The notes beneath the pieces are model-generated. The model saw nothing but the letters and a program-made list of their open reading frames with translations. It was not told where the DNA came from and searched no databases. Shown here piece by piece: positions 61,869-64,000 of a stretch of 64,000 nucleotides of DNA. Made by a program: the position numbers and the translations under genes. Numbering within the stretch: the first letter of the stretch is position 1; each line of letters begins with the position of its first letter. The DNA is taken from assembly GCF_026626665.1 (NCBI RefSeq), contig NZ_JAPNKE010000002.1, positions 228,501 through 292,500 on the forward strand, given 5' to 3'. The DNA comes from Nannocystis pusilla. GTDB taxonomy: Bacteria > Myxococcota_A > Polyangia > Nannocystales > Nannocystaceae.

Positions 61869-64000
61869 TCAGGCGGCGCCGCCGCGCGGCTTGCCGGCGA
61901 GCTGGCGCATGGCGAAGGCGATGCCGTCCTGCAAGGTGCCGTGGGTGGCGATGTCGCGCAGGTCGATGCCGAGGTCGACCAGCAGCGACGCGGTCGCCGG
62001 GTTGACGCCGGTCAGGACCGTGCGGGCGCCGAGCAGGCGCAGCGCCGAGGCGGCCTGGATCAGGGCGATCGCGCCGCCGGTGTCGATGCCCTTCATGCCG
62101 GTGACGTCGAAGATGACGACGCGCATGCGCCCGGCCTCGGTGCCCTGGAGGGCGGTGTGCAAGAGGTGCTCGCAGCGGGCGGTGTCGAGGGTGCCGATGA
62201 GCGGCATGACGACGATCGCGTCGGTGATCGGGATCATCGGCGTCGACAGCTCGGCGAGCATGGCCTGCTGCAGGCGGATCATCTCCTCCTGCATGGCGGC
62301 GCGGGCCTGCTCGGCCCGTTCGCGCTCGCCGAGCTCGGCCGACAGGCGCTCGTTGGCGGCCCGCAGGTCGGCGGTGCGCTGGGCGACGTCGGCCTCGAGG
62401 CGCTCGTTGGCGCCGACGACGTGGCGGTAGAGCAGGGCGTTCTCGACGGCCGTGACCGCCTGGGCGCACAGCACCTGCAGCAGCTCGACGCGGCCGCGGC
62501 TGAAGGCGTCGCGGATCAGGTCGTTCTCGACGACGAGGATGCCGCTGGTGCGCCGGCGGTGCGCGAGCGCGAGGCACAGCACCGACTTGACGTGGCGAGC
62601 CGCGAGCGCGGGGTCGGCGGCGAAGCGGGCGTCGCGGGCGACGTCGCCGAGGACCAGCGCCTCGCGGGTACGGGCGACGTAGTTCACGAGGGTGGCCGGG
62701 ACGTCGGGCCGGGCGGCCAAAGGCGTGCCGGGCACGACCTCGACGACGTCGCTGTCGGCGGCGGCGACCGCCGCGAGCTCGAGCGCGCCGTCGCGGTCGA
62801 GCAGGAGGTACACGCGCGTGCCGCCGGCGTTCTGCATGACGATGCGGACCAGGCGGTCGAGCAGCTTGTCGAGCTCGATCTCGCCGACCAGCGCCTGGCC
62901 GAGCCGCACCACGGTCGTCAGATCGAGCGCGACTCCGCCGTCGGCCGCGCCGCCGTCCTCGGGCGCAGGAGCGGACGGCGCGAAGGCGGCGGCGGCCACC
63001 TGCGGGAACTCGCGGGCGATCAGGGCGGCCTTGGCCGACGCGCCCCACTGCAAGAAGCCGTCGTGGGCGGCCCGCATGTACACGGGGGCGATGACGTGGC
63101 GCTGACGCTCGCGGTAGAACTCGCCGCACAGGGCGTTGGCCAGGGCCTCGTACTGGACGAAGCCGTGGCGCCGCGCCGAGGCGATGGCCTGGTCGTACAG
63201 CTCCTCGGCCTCGAGCGGCCGACCGGTGACGCGCGCCTCCTCGGCGCGTACGAGCAGGTACTTGTGCTCGAAGTTGTCGGGGCAGTCGTCGGCCCAGCGC
63301 GCGAGCTTGAAGATGCTGTCGCGCAGCAGGTCGCGGTCGCCCAGGGCCTGGGTCGGATCGACGACGCGGGCGCGGGCGCACACCGCCAGCGCCTCGTAGA
63401 GGTGGAAGGTCGCCTCGATCGGCATCGCCATCACCGCGCCGAGGACCTCGCGCGCGGCGGCGGCGGCCAGCGCCTCGTCGTGGCGGCCGTAGGTGTAGAG
63501 CAGGATCAGGCGGATGATGTGATGGAAGGCGATGCCGCAGCCGAAGCTGGCGCGAGTGAGGACGTCGAGGCACTCGCGGGCGTCGAAGTCGTCGCTGTCG
63601 AGCAGGGTGCCGGGGCGGACGCGGCCGTCCAGGCTGTCGAGGAATTGCTGCTGCAGGCGGATGGTCTGATAGACGGCGTCGTTGTTGCTCTCGCGCGCGA
63701 ACGCGGCGAACCGCTCGGCGGCCCGCCGCGCCTCGCCGAGCGGGGCGCCGACCTCGATGTGCTGCCAGACTGTCTCGAAGGCCAGGAAGGAGGCGTACAC
63801 GAGGTCGCCCGCCGACACGCAGGCGTGGAAGGCCTGCTCGAGGATCGGGAAGTCGGTGCGCAGCGGGCGGCGCCAGAAGTTGATGTGGTCGCCGTGGAGG
63901 TGGAGCAGGGTGCCGCGCAGCTTGGTGTTGCCGAACCGCTCGTTGAGCTGGATCGACATCTCGGAGAAGGCGTAGCCGGCGGCGGCGTCGGCGAACACGG
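61869..64000 (-). CDS. GAF-STAS signalling protein, N-terminal part outside the window
   Basis: The last 710 residues or so of a large protein whose start lies right of base 64000. Order: helical TPR-like region (about the first 330 visible residues, e.g. LEAEELYDQAIASARRHG), a GAF domain (LGQALVGEIELDKLLDRLVR, VLCLALAHRRRTSGILVVEN, LCAQAVTAVENALLY), a coiled coil (NERLEADVAQRTADLRAANE) and a C-terminal RsbR-type STAS domain (ELSTPMIPITDAIVVMPLIG, VVIFDVTGMKGIDTGGAIAL, VLTGVNPATASLLVDLGIDL). The missing N-terminus is probably a Ser/Thr kinase plus AAA ATPase, as in myxobacterial multi-sensor kinases. Third STAS protein of this subtype here. Confidence 0.85.
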   Translation of the reverse strand, partial: VFADAAAGYAFSEMSIQLNERFGNTKLRGTLLHLHGDHINFWRRPLRTDFPILEQAFHACVSAGDLVYASFLAFETVWQHIEVGAPLGEARRAAERFAAFARESNNDAVYQTIRLQQQFLDSLDGRVRPGTLLDSDDFDARECLDVLTRASFGCGIAFHHIIRLILLYTYGRHDEALAAAAAREVLGAVMAMPIEATFHLYEALAVCARARVVDPTQALGDRDLLRDSIFKLARWADDCPDNFEHKYLLVRAEEARVTGRPLEAEELYDQAIASARRHGFVQYEALANALCGEFYRERQRHVIAPVYMRAAHDGFLQWGASAKAALIAREFPQVAAAAFAPSAPAPEDGGAADGGVALDLTTVVRLGQALVGEIELDKLLDRLVRIVMQNAGGTRVYLLLDRDGALELAAVAAADSDVVEVVPGTPLAARPDVPATLVNYVARTREALVLGDVARDARFAADPALAARHVKSVLCLALAHRRRTSGILVVENDLIRDAFSRGRVELLQVLCAQAVTAVENALLYRHVVGANERLEADVAQRTADLRAANERLSAELGERERAEQARAAMQEEMIRLQQAMLAELSTPMIPITDAIVVMPLIGTLDTARCEHLLHTALQGTEAGRMRVVIFDVTGMKGIDTGGAIALIQAASALRLLGARTVLTGVNPATASLLVDLGIDLRDIATHGTLQDGIAFAMRQLAGKPRGGAA

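Overview
This is a very GC-rich window from a myxobacterium, most likely of the Nannocystaceae (Nannocystis-like). I infer this from the gene content. About 18 predicted lipoproteins carry Thr/Ser/Gly-rich linkers, two proteins have the myxobacterial Cys-rich DUF4215 repeat, there is a choice-of-anchor-L protein and an M57 (HEIGH) peptidase, and there are large Ser/Thr kinases with TPR or WD40 tails and several RsbR-like STAS sensors. No rRNA, tRNA, CRISPR array or replication origin was seen.

Layout. 1-5.6 kb: pectinacetylesterase-like lipoprotein (cut by the left edge), a second lipoprotein, a small membrane protein, surE, and a two-gene pterin operon (pteridine-reductase-like SDR plus a FolB-cupin fusion). 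5.7-12.3 kb: Ser/Thr kinase with TPRs, globin-STAS sensor, M57 peptidase, PAS-PAS-STAS sensor. 12.6-16.5 kb: one minus-strand operon of an envelope protein, an ECF sigma factor, a membrane anti-sigma-like protein and a DUF4215 lipoprotein. 16.7-28 kb: mostly secreted lipoproteins (HNH nuclease with excalibur domain, two metallo-beta-lactamase-fold hydrolases, a glycoside hydrolase, Cys-rich proteins, DUF4215/anchor-L) plus a HutD-family gene. 28-34.3 kb: a sigma54-type FHA regulator followed by a kinase-nSTAND-WD40 giant. 34.6-40.5 kb: VWD-domain lipoprotein, ferritin-like lipoprotein, one hypothetical of different composition. 40.5-48.2 kb: GST-like protein, phosphatidylserine synthase-like protein, DTW-domain protein, a group II intron in the leader of an FHA gene, a small hypothetical, and an SDR/LysR pair. 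48.3-64 kb: amidohydrolase-like lipoprotein, PNGase F-like lipoprotein, Cys-rich lipoprotein, EAD-NACHT NTPase, DUF4403 protein, an ADH/LysR pair, and the C-terminal half of a GAF-STAS signalling protein cut by the right edge.

Two window-wide signals stand out. First, at least 23 loci carry a short palindromic element whose core GACATGTC occurs two to four times in an exact 14-nt register (8-nt half-site plus 6-nt linker). Copies lie mostly just after stop codons or between convergent genes, and a few lie in frame inside coding sequences. Some form perfect hairpins of 12 to 19 bp with different flanking stems around a constant core. I know of no described family that matches it. Second, about a dozen otherwise convincing genes are each broken by what looks like a single-base indel, mostly in short homopolymers. 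This suggests residual assembly error, although real decay cannot be excluded. Genes affected are annotated across the shift and flagged.

Themes: partner-switching and phosphorylation signalling (STAS sensors, kinases, FHA proteins, ECF and sigma54-type control), secreted degradation and envelope decoration (esterase, nuclease, glycosidase, PNGase F-like, peptidase), and a possible defence or conflict protein (EAD-NACHT).
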